A DNA stretch of 64,000 bases. Source: JAFGLZ01 sp964390905 (lineage in GTDB: Bacteria; Planctomycetota; Phycisphaerae; UBA1845; JAFGLZ01). A program made the position numbers and the translations under genes. Below the pieces are notes generated by a model. That model made no database searches and was not told the DNA's origin. It saw only the letters and a list, made by a program, of their open reading frames with translations. The stretch lies in the NCBI GenBank assembly GCA_964390905.1, contig CAYMLO010000034.1, forward strand, positions 1-64,000, given 5' to 3'. Shown one piece after another: positions 42,367-50,886 of the stretch; the stretch's first letter is position 1, and each line of letters begins with the position of its first letter.

Positions 42367-42640
42367 TGTGGATAAGGTGTTGACAACACGCGTGGGCCCA
42401 AGCTCAAACCACAACCCCACACGGACTGCGGGCTTTGTCTACCACACCAGACGAAACGAAGCGCCGCGGCTGGCTCAGGGCCAGTGCCCTTCTTAAGTCC
42501 TTTTTGGATAACGACTTAAAGTGATCTCTGCTGCTGGTCTTGGCCCTGGGGATTACCCAATAGACGGATTCTAGTCACCTGGAGAAACACCCCAGCTTTC
42601 CAGTCTCTACTTCAACTCGCCTGCCAGCCATTGTGGATAA
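42367..42640. other. cluster of DnaA-box-like sites in a gene-free region
   Basis: Two perfect 9-mers TGTGGATAA (complement of the DnaA box TTATCCACA) lie at 42367-42375 and 42632-42640, and an 8/9 match (TTTGGATAA) at 42503-42511 sits in the loop of an inverted repeat TTAAGTC/GACTTAA (42493-42499 and 42513-42519). A 13-bp palindrome GTGTTGACAACAC follows the first box at 42377-42389. The whole stretch 42334-42914 between lptB and the lipid-kinase gene has no supportable ORF. It could be a replication origin, a DnaA-titrating site or a DnaA-controlled promoter. No dnaA, dnaN or parAB gene is in the window. Confidence 0.45.
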
Positions 42641-42914
42641 CCCACTTCCAGCCGACATGTGCTAACCTCCAAGAAGCAGACAACATACAGAAACCCTCTG
42701 GCCCTGTCAATGCTTGGTGGTGGCGAGTTGGCGCATGAGGCGCTGCGCTTTGCCGGCCATCATCGCGTACGATCGATTGTCGAGAGGGGCTTGGTCGGAT
42801 GAGATCGAAGGTCCCGATCCCAACCGGCCTGCGTCATAGGCACGTCACCCACACAGACGGGCCGATGGTTGTGAGCACCACATCGCTGCGTCCGGTGCTG
42901 AGCGGCCTGAGACG

Positions 42915-42942
42915 TTGACCCCAAGTGCGGTCGATCTATAAT
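42915..42942 (+). promoter_or_regulatory. sigma70-type promoter of the lipid kinase-kdsA pair
   Basis: TTGACC (42915-42920) and TATAAT (42937-42942) with a 16-nt spacer, the best consensus match in the window. Transcription would begin near 42949, about 13 nt before the GTG at 42962 and 49 nt before the GTG at 42998. Confidence 0.65.
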
Positions 42943-42997
42943 CGATCCTGAGAGGGCCCCTGTGGCGCTGCTTGCATGCTGTGCTGGGGGAACGTCC

Positions 42998-43915
42998 GTG
43001 AAGCGGCGCATCCAGTTCATCGTCAACCCCGTCTCCGGTCGCCGACGAAACACCGACGCGGTGGCCCAGCTGGTCGGCAGGCTCCGCGAAGACGGCGATT
43101 GCGTTGCCATCCACATGACCCGATTCGCCGGAGACGCCAGGAGCTTCGCCGAGTCGATGTCCCCCGACGTCGAGGCCGTCGTTGCCGTCGGCGGCGACGG
43201 GACCGTCAGCGAGGTCGTCCACGGACTGATCGAGCATCCCATTCCCATCGTGATCTTGCCCACCGGCACGGAGAACCTGCTGAGCCAGGAGTTCGGCCTT
43301 CGCGCCAACGCCCAGCTGCTCTATGACACCCTCAATGCCAATTGCCGGCAGTGGATTGACGTCGGTGTGGTCAACGGGAGGCATTTCCTGATCGTCGCGG
43401 GGGTGGGGTTCGACGCCGAGGTGGTACACCGACTGGTCGATCAGCGGGTGGGCCACATCACGCATCTGAGCTACTTCTGGCCTCTGTGGCGGACGTTCTG
43501 GGGGTATCGGTTCCCGCCGGTCCGGGTGACTGCAGATGGCGAACGGGTCTTCGACGGCCGAGGGCTGGCCTTCGTTGGGAACATCTCTCGGTACGCGATC
43601 GGATTGAAGATCTTACGGGACGCGGTGTGTGACGGGGGGTTCCTGGACCTGTGTGTCTTTCCGTGTCGGTGGCAGGGCAAGCTACTGTCGCATGCGGCCT
43701 GGACGGCGTTTCGCCGGCACGTGGGGCGGGACGGCATCGTCTACCGGCGGTGCCGACGGATCACGATCGACTCCGACGAGCGGATGCCGTTGGAGGTCGA
43801 CGGCGATCCCGCGGGATACCTGCCGGCTCGTTTCTCGGTCATGGCGCGGCGCGGGATCTTCTTGGTCCCACCGCCGCGTTCGAGGAGACGGCGATGGTGG
43901 CGGCCGATGCGGTGA
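42998..43915 (+). CDS. diacylglycerol kinase catalytic-domain lipid kinase
   Basis: A 305-residue member of the DAGK/YegS/LCB5 lipid-kinase family. It has the N-terminal RRIQFIVNPVSGRRRNTDAV, the nucleotide-binding VAVGGDGTVSEVVHGL, LPTGTENLLSQEFG, GVGFDAEVVHRLVD and the C-terminal LEVDGDPAGYLP. Starts: GTG at 42998 (GGGGGA upstream, protein begins just before the conserved NPVSG) is preferred; GTG at 42962 (with AGAGGG) would add 12 residues. Its 3' end overlaps kdsA by 22 nt, so the two are translationally coupled. Substrate may be a diacylglycerol or similar lipid. Confidence 0.85.
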   Translation: MKRRIQFIVNPVSGRRRNTDAVAQLVGRLREDGDCVAIHMTRFAGDARSFAESMSPDVEAVVAVGGDGTVSEVVHGLIEHPIPIVILPTGTENLLSQEFGLRANAQLLYDTLNANCRQWIDVGVVNGRHFLIVAGVGFDAEVVHRLVDQRVGHITHLSYFWPLWRTFWGYRFPPVRVTADGERVFDGRGLAFVGNISRYAIGLKILRDAVCDGGFLDLCVFPCRWQGKLLSHAAWTAFRRHVGRDGIVYRRCRRITIDSDERMPLEVDGDPAGYLPARFSVMARRGIFLVPPPRSRRRRWWRPMR

Positions 43916-44718
43916 CCATTGCCGACGGCGTGACCGTCGGCGGGAAGGGGCTGACCGTCGTCGCAGGCCCCTGTGTGATCGAGTCGCGCGATCACACGCT
44001 TCGGTTGGCCGAGGCGGTGGCCGGTGTGTGCGCCCGGCTGGGCCTGGGCGTGGTGTTCAAGGCGAGCTTCGACAAGGCCAACCGCCAGCACGCCGACAGC
44101 TTCCGCGGGATCGGGCTGGAGGCGGGGTTGGCCGTTCTGGCCGAGGTGCGGCGTGACCTGGGCATGCCCGTGCTGAGTGACATCCACGAGCCGTCCCAGG
44201 CGGGTCCCGCCGGCGAGGTCCTCGACGTCGTCCAGGTGCCCGCGTTCCTGTGCCGGCAGACCGACCTGTTGATCGCGGCAGGCCGAACGGGCCGATGCGT
44301 TAACGTCAAGAAGGGGCAGTTCGTCTCCCCGGAGCAGATGGCCGACGCCGCCGAGAAGGTGCGTCGGACCGGCAACGAGCGCGTGCTGCTGACCGAACGG
44401 GGCACGTTCTTCGGCTACGGCCGGCTCGTCAATGACATGACTGCCATCGAGGTGATGCGTCGGTTTGCGCCGGTCGTCTTCGATGCGACGCACAGTTGTC
44501 AGATGCCGGGCGGGGCAGGGGGGCAATCGGGCGGGCGTCCCGAATTCACGCCCGTCGTGGCGCGTGCCGCCGTTGCAGCTGGCGCGGATGCCCTGTTCGT
44601 CGAGACCCACGACGATCCACCGCATGCCAGAAGCGATGCCGCGACCGTTTGGCCCATCGACCGCTTAGAGGGGATGCTCGCAGAATCCGCACGGGTCTAC
44701 GACGCACTGCACCGATGA
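43894..44718 (+). CDS. kdsA: 3-deoxy-8-phosphooctulonate (Kdo-8-P) synthase, metal-dependent type
   Basis: A 274-residue KdsA that condenses PEP with arabinose-5-phosphate for Kdo synthesis. Motifs: VVAGPCVIESRD (metal-ligand Cys), FKASFDKANRQHADSFRG, DIHEPSQAGPAGEV, VPAFLCRQTDLLIAAGRTGR, VNVKKGQFVSPEQM and FDATHSCQMPGGAGGQSGG. The Cys in AGPC, CRQTDLL and KKGQF place it with the metal-dependent (Aquifex-like) rather than the E. coli-like metal-free class. GAGGAG (43882-43887) precedes the ATG at 43894 by 6 nt, inside the end of the lipid-kinase gene. With waaA, lptB and lpxL it documents a Kdo-containing LPS. Confidence 0.94.
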   Translation: MVAADAVTIADGVTVGGKGLTVVAGPCVIESRDHTLRLAEAVAGVCARLGLGVVFKASFDKANRQHADSFRGIGLEAGLAVLAEVRRDLGMPVLSDIHEPSQAGPAGEVLDVVQVPAFLCRQTDLLIAAGRTGRCVNVKKGQFVSPEQMADAAEKVRRTGNERVLLTERGTFFGYGRLVNDMTAIEVMRRFAPVVFDATHSCQMPGGAGGQSGGRPEFTPVVARAAVAAGADALFVETHDDPPHARSDAATVWPIDRLEGMLAESARVYDALHR

Positions 44719-44753
44719 TCGACTGGAACGGTAGGGATTAGCAGGAGTCTATC

Positions 44754-45833
44754 CTATCGTCTCGAATCCCGCCGCTGGTCGGAACGGAGCAGGTCCTCGA
44801 GCCGCTCCTGCAGCTCGTCGAACAGATCTCGTAAGGGTTGACGAAGCTCGTCGAGATCCTGCTCGAGCTTCTCGCGGCGAATCGGATCGGCGGAGGGCAG
44901 CTCGCTCGCGATCCGCTGGAACAGGTCGCGGTTCTGGTCCGTGTGGTCCTTGCCCCGCTTTCGGATCTCCTTGAGCAGGGCCATCGCCTGATTGCTCTGT
45001 CCCTCGTCCAGGCGTCGCTGGCGGATGAATCGTTTCACGTAGGCCTGCCACTTGTCCAGCGGCAGCAAGGTCTGACGGCGAACGGGGGTGCTCGTCGGGC
45101 GTTTGGGCTTTGGATCCCTTGGTCGGCTCGACCTCCCGTCTCCCGTCGCTTTCGACGGCGGGTCAAACGCTGGGTCCGGACCGGATGCCGTCGACGACTC
45201 GGTGTCCAAGGACCGCGGTGAGATCTGCGCTGCCAGATCCCCCGGCTTGAACAGACCCCGTTTCCAGCGGCGCAGCTGCGTCTCCGCCGCCGAGAAGCCA
45301 GCCCAGATCTTGACGAAGTCCCCGTCCAGCCGCTTGCGCTGCTCTGGTCGAAGCAGGGGTTTGATCTTCCGCTGGGTCCCCCGCAGGGCCTTGCGAACGT
45401 CCTTCAGTACCGGCTCGACGGCACGAGCCATCTCGGCCACACGCTCGGCGGTGGGTGTCTCTTGGGCGATCTGCATCTCGATAATTTCGTTGATGATCGG
45501 CTGCAGCACGGCGCGATGCCGATTGAACAGAGCTGGATACCGGGCGAGCAGATCCTCCTTGAGGGCGGCGTACTGGGCCTCATCGAACGCATACTGCTCG
45601 GCGACGGCCTCGACCGTCCTGGTGAGCAGGGCGTCGATCATCCGGGGCGTCGGCCAGAATCCCGCGTCCGGTACGGCTGAGGCGGAGGGAGCGGGGTCAG
45701 GGCTCGGCTCGGCCGGGTCAGCTTGTACGAGCGCACACAGGCCCGCAGCCAGGCAAATGGACAGTCCGACCCGTCTGCCTACCCGCGTCCCGCGCCCGCC
45801 GAACCGGTCGTGTCGATCGACAAGACGCATCAT
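44754..45833 (-). CDS. exported protein of unknown family, paralogue B
   Basis: A 359-residue secreted protein. A signal (VGLSICLAAGLCALVQA) is preceded by an unusually long basic N-terminus. The rest is mostly helical and charged, with a Pro/Ser/Lys-rich linker (about 210-260). The N-terminal helical half (YPALFNRHRAVLQPIINEII) and the C-terminal half (LDKWQAYVKRFIRQRRLDEG; AMALLKEIRKRGK; LDELRQPLRDLFDELQERLE) match the upstream gene domain for domain. It overlaps that gene by 4 nt (ATGA). Overall features recall Spy/LTXXQ-type periplasmic helical proteins, but no motif proves this. Function unknown. Confidence 0.75.
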   Translation of the reverse strand: MMRLVDRHDRFGGRGTRVGRRVGLSICLAAGLCALVQADPAEPSPDPAPSASAVPDAGFWPTPRMIDALLTRTVEAVAEQYAFDEAQYAALKEDLLARYPALFNRHRAVLQPIINEIIEMQIAQETPTAERVAEMARAVEPVLKDVRKALRGTQRKIKPLLRPEQRKRLDGDFVKIWAGFSAAETQLRRWKRGLFKPGDLAAQISPRSLDTESSTASGPDPAFDPPSKATGDGRSSRPRDPKPKRPTSTPVRRQTLLPLDKWQAYVKRFIRQRRLDEGQSNQAMALLKEIRKRGKDHTDQNRDLFQRIASELPSADPIRREKLEQDLDELRQPLRDLFDELQERLEDLLRSDQRRDSRR

Positions 45834-46912
45834 TGCCGGGTGCCTCGGCGCTGCTTCTCGGACAGCAGCCCGTCCAATCGGCGGTGGAGTTCGTCGAACA
45901 GGTCGTCGATGGGACGACGGAGCTCGTGCAGTTGTTCCTTGAGCTTGGGCCGAGCCGCCGGCTCAGCCACACTGACGGCGCGCTCCAACCGCTTCAGCTC
46001 CTTTTGATGCCTGGATTCATAGGTCTTGGCCTGACTCCTAACCTCCTTGAGGATGGCCATGGCCGAGTTGGCCTGTCCCGTGCTGAGCCGGTGACGACTG
46101 ATGAACTTCTTGACGTAGGATTCCCAGGTATCGAGCGATCGGGACGGCCGCCTGGTTTCTGCCGGGCGGCCCGACCCGGTCGGGCCCTTCTCACCGTACC
46201 TCGGCGGGCCCTTCGCGCCGCGCCCGGGCTTGAACCGGTTGGGCGATTCGCCGGACCGTGCGCTTCCCTCAGAGCGACCGCCCTCGCCAGGATCCCGACC
46301 GGAAGCAGCCGACGGAGACGGCAGGACCGGCAGTCTCTCTTTTGCGGGCACGCTCGGCAGAGGCGACCGCCAGGTGCGGGGGTTGAAGTGGCCTCGGGCG
46401 AGCTTGGCCACCTCGTTGTGGACGAAGTCCTTCTCGGCCCCAAACGACTTGTACTCCTTGTCCCACGTCTTGATCTGGTCGGGGCGGAGCACCTTTCGAA
46501 CCGCCTTGTAGGAGCCGTCGGCCTCCTTGGCCGCCGCCTCAACGACTGGTTGAAACGCCTTCGCCCAGCCCGCCACCTTCTCAGCCGACGGCGCCTTGCC
46601 GACGATGGCCACCTCCAGGTACTCATTGATCAGCTTCTGGAGCACGGGGCGATGCTCCTTGAGGAACGCCGGCCATCGAGACATCACCTCGCGCTCGAGC
46701 ACGGCGGATTGCTTGGCGTCGAGCTTATGGTGCTTGGTCAGGTCGCGGATCATGCGCCGCAACCCGGCCTCGATCAGGCGCTTCGGCGGCCAGGGCCCCT
46801 TGGGCACGTCTTGGGCGCCGGTCGGTGGGCCCGCTGGCTGGGCCGCGCACAAGGGGGAAGCGAACAGGGCAACCGCAATGAACGCTACGATGATGGTTGC
46901 TGCTTTGGACAT
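45830..46912 (-). CDS. exported protein of unknown family, paralogue A
   Basis: A 360-residue secreted protein with a typical signal peptide (ATIIVAFIAVALFASPLCAA). Layout: N-terminal helical region (WPAFLKEHRPVLQKLINEYL), a Pro/Gly/Arg/Ser-rich linker (about 205-275), and a C-terminal helical region (LDTWESYVKKFISRHRLSTG; AMAILKEVRSQAKTYESRHQ; LHELRRPIDDLFDELHRRLD). The same order in the overlapping downstream gene shows tandem duplication. The ATG at 46912 is chosen because the signal peptide follows at once. It is divergent from rsmD (123 bp). Function unknown. Confidence 0.75.
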   Translation of the reverse strand: MSKAATIIVAFIAVALFASPLCAAQPAGPPTGAQDVPKGPWPPKRLIEAGLRRMIRDLTKHHKLDAKQSAVLEREVMSRWPAFLKEHRPVLQKLINEYLEVAIVGKAPSAEKVAGWAKAFQPVVEAAAKEADGSYKAVRKVLRPDQIKTWDKEYKSFGAEKDFVHNEVAKLARGHFNPRTWRSPLPSVPAKERLPVLPSPSAASGRDPGEGGRSEGSARSGESPNRFKPGRGAKGPPRYGEKGPTGSGRPAETRRPSRSLDTWESYVKKFISRHRLSTGQANSAMAILKEVRSQAKTYESRHQKELKRLERAVSVAEPAARPKLKEQLHELRRPIDDLFDELHRRLDGLLSEKQRRGTRQ

Positions 46913-47035
46913 CGCATGGGACCTCACTCGAGCCAAGGTACAGACCCCCAGCCCAGCACCGCGCTCTATCGGATTGTACACAGAACTCGCCCGACGGACG
47001 ACAGGAACCCGGTTTTTGTCTAAGCTGGTGGGGTC

Positions 47036-47659
47036 ATGCGGATTGTGGGCGGTCGATGGCGGCGTCGGAACCTGGCTTCGCCGCCGGGTCTGAACACCCG
47101 GCCGATGCCGGATCGCGTGCGCAAGGCGGTCTTCGAGACGATTGGTTCGCGGTGGGAGACGCTGGGCAAGCTCCCGCCCGTCCGGGTATTGGACGTGTTC
47201 GCGGGCTGCGGGGCGATCGGGCTGGAGGCCCTATCGCGCGGTGCGCGGTGGTGCGGCTTTGTGGAGCGCGATCACCGCGCCCTGACCGGGCTGCGGCGGA
47301 ACCTGTCGGACCTGCTGGGTGACGAGGTGGCCGACCTGGCCCAGGTTCTGCGGACCGACGCGTTTCGGCCGACAGGCTGGGCGCCAACGCTGCCTCACAC
47401 GTCGATCGAGCTGATCTTCGTCGACCCCCCGTACCGCGACAGCCGTGATAGCACCCCTTCGGGACGCGTTTCGCGGCTGCTGGCATCGCCGGCGGTGGCT
47501 GCGATCCTGGCGGACGATTCGCTCGTGGTCTTGCGGCATGAGGCCAAGGTGCAATACGATCGGTGTGCGTACGGATGTCTTGGCGCCACGGACGTACGTC
47601 GATACGGCAGCATGAGTATCACCTACATGGAGCGAAGCGAAGGCGCCGGGGCGTCGTGA
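47036..47659 (+). CDS. rsmD: 16S rRNA (guanine(966)-N(2))-methyltransferase
   Basis: A 207-residue RsmD-type rRNA methyltransferase. Family marks are the N-terminal MRIVGGRWRRRNLASPPG and RPMPDRVRKAVFETIGSRW, SAM motif I VLDVFAGCGAIGLEALSRGA (about 52-71) and the catalytic FVDPPY (about 130-135). It is followed 12 nt later by the DUF58 gene and probably heads that operon. Confidence 0.92.
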   Translation: MRIVGGRWRRRNLASPPGLNTRPMPDRVRKAVFETIGSRWETLGKLPPVRVLDVFAGCGAIGLEALSRGARWCGFVERDHRALTGLRRNLSDLLGDEVADLAQVLRTDAFRPTGWAPTLPHTSIELIFVDPPYRDSRDSTPSGRVSRLLASPAVAAILADDSLVVLRHEAKVQYDRCAYGCLGATDVRRYGSMSITYMERSEGAGAS

Positions 47660-47671
47660 TCTGAGCGTCGG

Positions 47672-48580
47672 ATGGGCAAGCGACAACGCTACAAGTACTT
47701 CGAGCCGGACGAGGCAGCCCGACTGGGCAAGCTGAACCTGATTGCGCGGACGGCCGTCGAGGGGTTCATCACCGGCTTGCACCGCAGCCCGCACCACGGC
47801 TTCAGCGTGGAGTTCAGCGAGCACCGCGAATACACTGCCGGTGACGACCTGAGGCACCTCGACTGGGTCGCCCTGGCCCGTACGGACCGCTACTACATCA
47901 AACAGTACGAGCAGGAGACCAACCTGCGGGCCCATATCCTGCTGGACGTGTCGGGCAGCATGGACTACGGCAGCGGGGGGATGACGAAGTTCGAATACGG
48001 GTGCCGGCTGGCGTCGATGATCGGGTACCTGATGGTCCGTCAGCAGGACATGGTCGGACTGGTGACGTTCGATCGGGCGATCCGCACGCACCTGCCGCCG
48101 GGCAGCACGGCGACGCACCTGGATCGGCTGTTCACCAACCTGGAAGAGGTGATGCCCGGCAACCTTACCGCGGTGAGCCGCACGTTCCACGACCTGGCCG
48201 AGAAGATCGCCCGCCGCGGCCTGATCATTATCATCAGCGATTTGTACGACGAGCCGGTCGACGTCATGCGGGCGTTGCGGCATTTTCGGCATAACAAGCA
48301 TCAGGTGATCGTGTTCCACGTCTTCGATCAGGCGGAGCTTGAAATGCCGTTCAACAAGCTCGTCACGTTCGTCGACATGGAGACGCAAGAGAAGCTGCAG
48401 ATCGACCCCAAGTTCATCCGGGAGGAGTATAAGCGGCAGGTGAACGGCTTTGTCGGGCAGTACCGCCGCGATTGCAGCGACAGCGCGATCGAATACGTCG
48501 TGGCCTCGACGGCTACGCCCTACGACGCGATGCTGCGGAGCTACCTGGCCAGCCGGCAGCGATTGGGAGTGCGGCGCTAG
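47672..48580 (+). CDS. DUF58 domain protein (vWA-like)
   Basis: A 302-residue DUF58 protein. VEFSEHREYTAGDDLRHLDW (about 48-67) is the family signature, and a von Willebrand A-type fold follows with the metal site DVSGSM (about 93-98). In known clusters DUF58 proteins act with a MoxR AAA ATPase and BatA-type membrane proteins in envelope or chaperone functions; no MoxR gene is in this window. It sits 12 nt after rsmD and 3 nt before the BatA-like gene, a tight operon. Confidence 0.9.
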   Translation: MGKRQRYKYFEPDEAARLGKLNLIARTAVEGFITGLHRSPHHGFSVEFSEHREYTAGDDLRHLDWVALARTDRYYIKQYEQETNLRAHILLDVSGSMDYGSGGMTKFEYGCRLASMIGYLMVRQQDMVGLVTFDRAIRTHLPPGSTATHLDRLFTNLEEVMPGNLTAVSRTFHDLAEKIARRGLIIIISDLYDEPVDVMRALRHFRHNKHQVIVFHVFDQAELEMPFNKLVTFVDMETQEKLQIDPKFIREEYKRQVNGFVGQYRRDCSDSAIEYVVASTATPYDAMLRSYLASRQRLGVRR

Positions 48581-48583
48581 ACC

Positions 48584-50806
48584 ATGGTTGCCCAACTGAC
48601 TATCGGCCCGTTCTCGTTCGCCCTGTGGCGGCTCCTGCCGATCCTGTTCGTGTCGGTCCTGATCCCGGTGGTGCTGCACCTGCTTTCGAGCGTGCGAGCG
48701 CCGCAGGTCTACTTCTCGACGTTGCGGTTCTTGCGTCTGTCGATGGAGAAGACGGCCCGCCGCCGGCGGGTCCAGCACTGGCTGCTGCTGTTGCTGCGGA
48801 CGTTGTTGATCGCGCTGCTGTTGCTGGCGGTGACCCAGCCGCTGCACAAGCCGCGTCACGGGCTATCGGGCGGCAGCGCTCGACTGGCTGCGGCGATCGT
48901 GGTCGACAACTCCCTGTCGATGGCGGCCGCCAGCGGCCCCAGACGACGGTTCGATGCGGCCCGCAACGTGGCCAAGGACCTGATTCGAAGTGCCGGCGGT
49001 CCGCAGGAGCTCGTTCTGCTGTTCACCAACGGCCGGGCCGCCCAGGCCGAGCCCAGACTGACGTCCGACAAGGACATGAAGGATGCGTTGGACTGGCTCG
49101 ACACGGCCGAGGTTGGGTTGGGGTCGGCCTCGATGGTGTCGGCCGTCCAGACGGCCGTCGAGACCCTCAAGCAGTCGAGCTTGCCCAACCGGGTGGTCTA
49201 CGTCCTGTCGGACATGCAGGCGGGCACGTTCCGGAACCTGGCCACCTGCAAGGCCCTGACCGAGAATCCCGACCTGCCCGTCATGGTGCTGGACTGCGGA
49301 CGAGGGGATCCGGCGAACCTGGCCGTCTCGGACGTCCAGATCAAGGGCCACGGCCGCGTGGTGGGGGCGACGCTGTTGTTCGAGGCCACCGTGTCGAACT
49401 GCGCGGCCGCGTCACGCCGCGCCCGGGTGGGATTGGAGCTCGATGGTCATCGACAGCAGCACCTGACCCAGACGGTGATGCTGACCGGCCACGGAACGCC
49501 CGGCAGCGAGCAGAAGGTCGTCTTCGAAACCGTGTTCGATCAGCCGGGGTTGCACCACGGTCGCGTCCTGATCGAGGGCGCCAACGACCTGCTGCCCGAC
49601 GACGACGCCCGCGAATTCACGCTGCGGATCGCCGACCGGATCCGGGCGCTGGTCGTCACGGGTCCCGGCGGCGCGACCGATCCCACCGGGCCGGGCTACT
49701 ACGTGATGGCGGCCCTGAAGGTGCCGACATCGATCTCGGCCGTCGTCAGCCCATTGGAAGAGGTGAGGACCGAAACGCTCGCGGAGAACGACGTGCTGGT
49801 TCTCTGCGACACGTCGAAGCTCAGGGCGGAGCTGGCTGAGGCCGTCAAGCGGTTCGTGGCCGGTGGTGGGACGCTGGTCGTGTTCCCGGGCCCGAACACC
49901 GACACGGCCGCCTACAATGCGCAGCTGGCCGACGCAGAGCGCCCGCTCCTGCCGGCCACGCTCGGCGAGCCGGTGGGCGATCCTGTCTCCAGACGTGAGG
50001 CCAGCCAACTGCTCCGTGTCGACATGGCCCACCCCGTCTTCCGCGATCTGTACGACACGCAGGAGAAGTACCGGTCGGTCCTCGTTTACTGTCACTTGAC
50101 CACGGCGCTGCATCGACGTCGGCCGGGCACGCCGATCGCCTGGCTGGATCGCGACCGTCCGCTCTTGCTGGAACGGCGCTTCGGGCGGGGGCGGTGCCTG
50201 CTTTTCACGACGTCGGCGAACACCGTATGGACCAACCTGCCGACCAAGCCCATGTTTCTGCCGGTGCTGGTGCGGTTGTGCCTGGGGTCGGTCGAGGGAG
50301 CGGAGGAGGCGGGCTGGGTTGCCGAGGGCTCACAGGTGAATCTGGCCGTTCAGGGAGATCAGCCGGTCGACATCGACGTGATCCTGCCCGCAGACCAGGC
50401 CGGCCGGAGCGCGACCGTTCGCGTGCAATCGAAGCCCGGGGATCAGACCAACGCCGCGGTCTACAAGGAGACCTTCACCCGCGGCATCTACACGTGGCAA
50501 TCGGTGGGCAACCCCGAGCAGAAGGGTCAGTTCGTGGTGGCCCCCGACGGGACGGAGTCCGATCTGCATGCCGTCAAGGCCCAGGAGCTGACTGATTCGT
50601 TGCCCGACCACCCGATCATCGTGGCCGGCAACCTCGATGAACTCCGCGACGCCGTCCACCGGGCCGCCCGGGGCAATCCGGTCTGGGACTACTTCCTGAT
50701 TCTGGTGCTGATCATCGCGACCGTCGAGGCTTTGTTCGCCAACCGCTACCGCCCCGCCGAGACCCCCGTCTCCGCCGGCCAGACCCAACCTTCCGCCGCT
50801 GCATAG
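48584..50806 (+). CDS. BatA-domain/vWA membrane protein
   Basis: A 740-residue membrane protein. Residues 1-85 form the BatA N-terminal module with two membrane helices (LWRLLPILFVSVLIPVVLHL and HWLLLLLRTLLIALLLLAVT) around the APQVYFSTLRFLRL motif. A vWA domain follows (AAIVVDNSLSMAAASG near 100). Central residues resemble the glutamine-amidotransferase-like domain of this family (VLVLCDTSKLRAELAEAVKR; FVAGGGTLVVFPG). A third helix (YFLILVLIIATVEALFA) lies near the C-terminus. It starts 3 nt after the DUF58 stop. It probably forms an envelope complex with DUF58; biochemical role unknown. Confidence 0.88.
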   Translation: MVAQLTIGPFSFALWRLLPILFVSVLIPVVLHLLSSVRAPQVYFSTLRFLRLSMEKTARRRRVQHWLLLLLRTLLIALLLLAVTQPLHKPRHGLSGGSARLAAAIVVDNSLSMAAASGPRRRFDAARNVAKDLIRSAGGPQELVLLFTNGRAAQAEPRLTSDKDMKDALDWLDTAEVGLGSASMVSAVQTAVETLKQSSLPNRVVYVLSDMQAGTFRNLATCKALTENPDLPVMVLDCGRGDPANLAVSDVQIKGHGRVVGATLLFEATVSNCAAASRRARVGLELDGHRQQHLTQTVMLTGHGTPGSEQKVVFETVFDQPGLHHGRVLIEGANDLLPDDDAREFTLRIADRIRALVVTGPGGATDPTGPGYYVMAALKVPTSISAVVSPLEEVRTETLAENDVLVLCDTSKLRAELAEAVKRFVAGGGTLVVFPGPNTDTAAYNAQLADAERPLLPATLGEPVGDPVSRREASQLLRVDMAHPVFRDLYDTQEKYRSVLVYCHLTTALHRRRPGTPIAWLDRDRPLLLERRFGRGRCLLFTTSANTVWTNLPTKPMFLPVLVRLCLGSVEGAEEAGWVAEGSQVNLAVQGDQPVDIDVILPADQAGRSATVRVQSKPGDQTNAAVYKETFTRGIYTWQSVGNPEQKGQFVVAPDGTESDLHAVKAQELTDSLPDHPIIVAGNLDELRDAVHRAARGNPVWDYFLILVLIIATVEALFANRYRPAETPVSAGQTQPSAAA

Positions 50807-50886
50807 ATGCCGTCTTCACCCGACGCGCGTTGTCCATGCGCAGAAGGTGCAGACAGGAGAGTCACAGGCGAACCGGCGCGGTTGGA

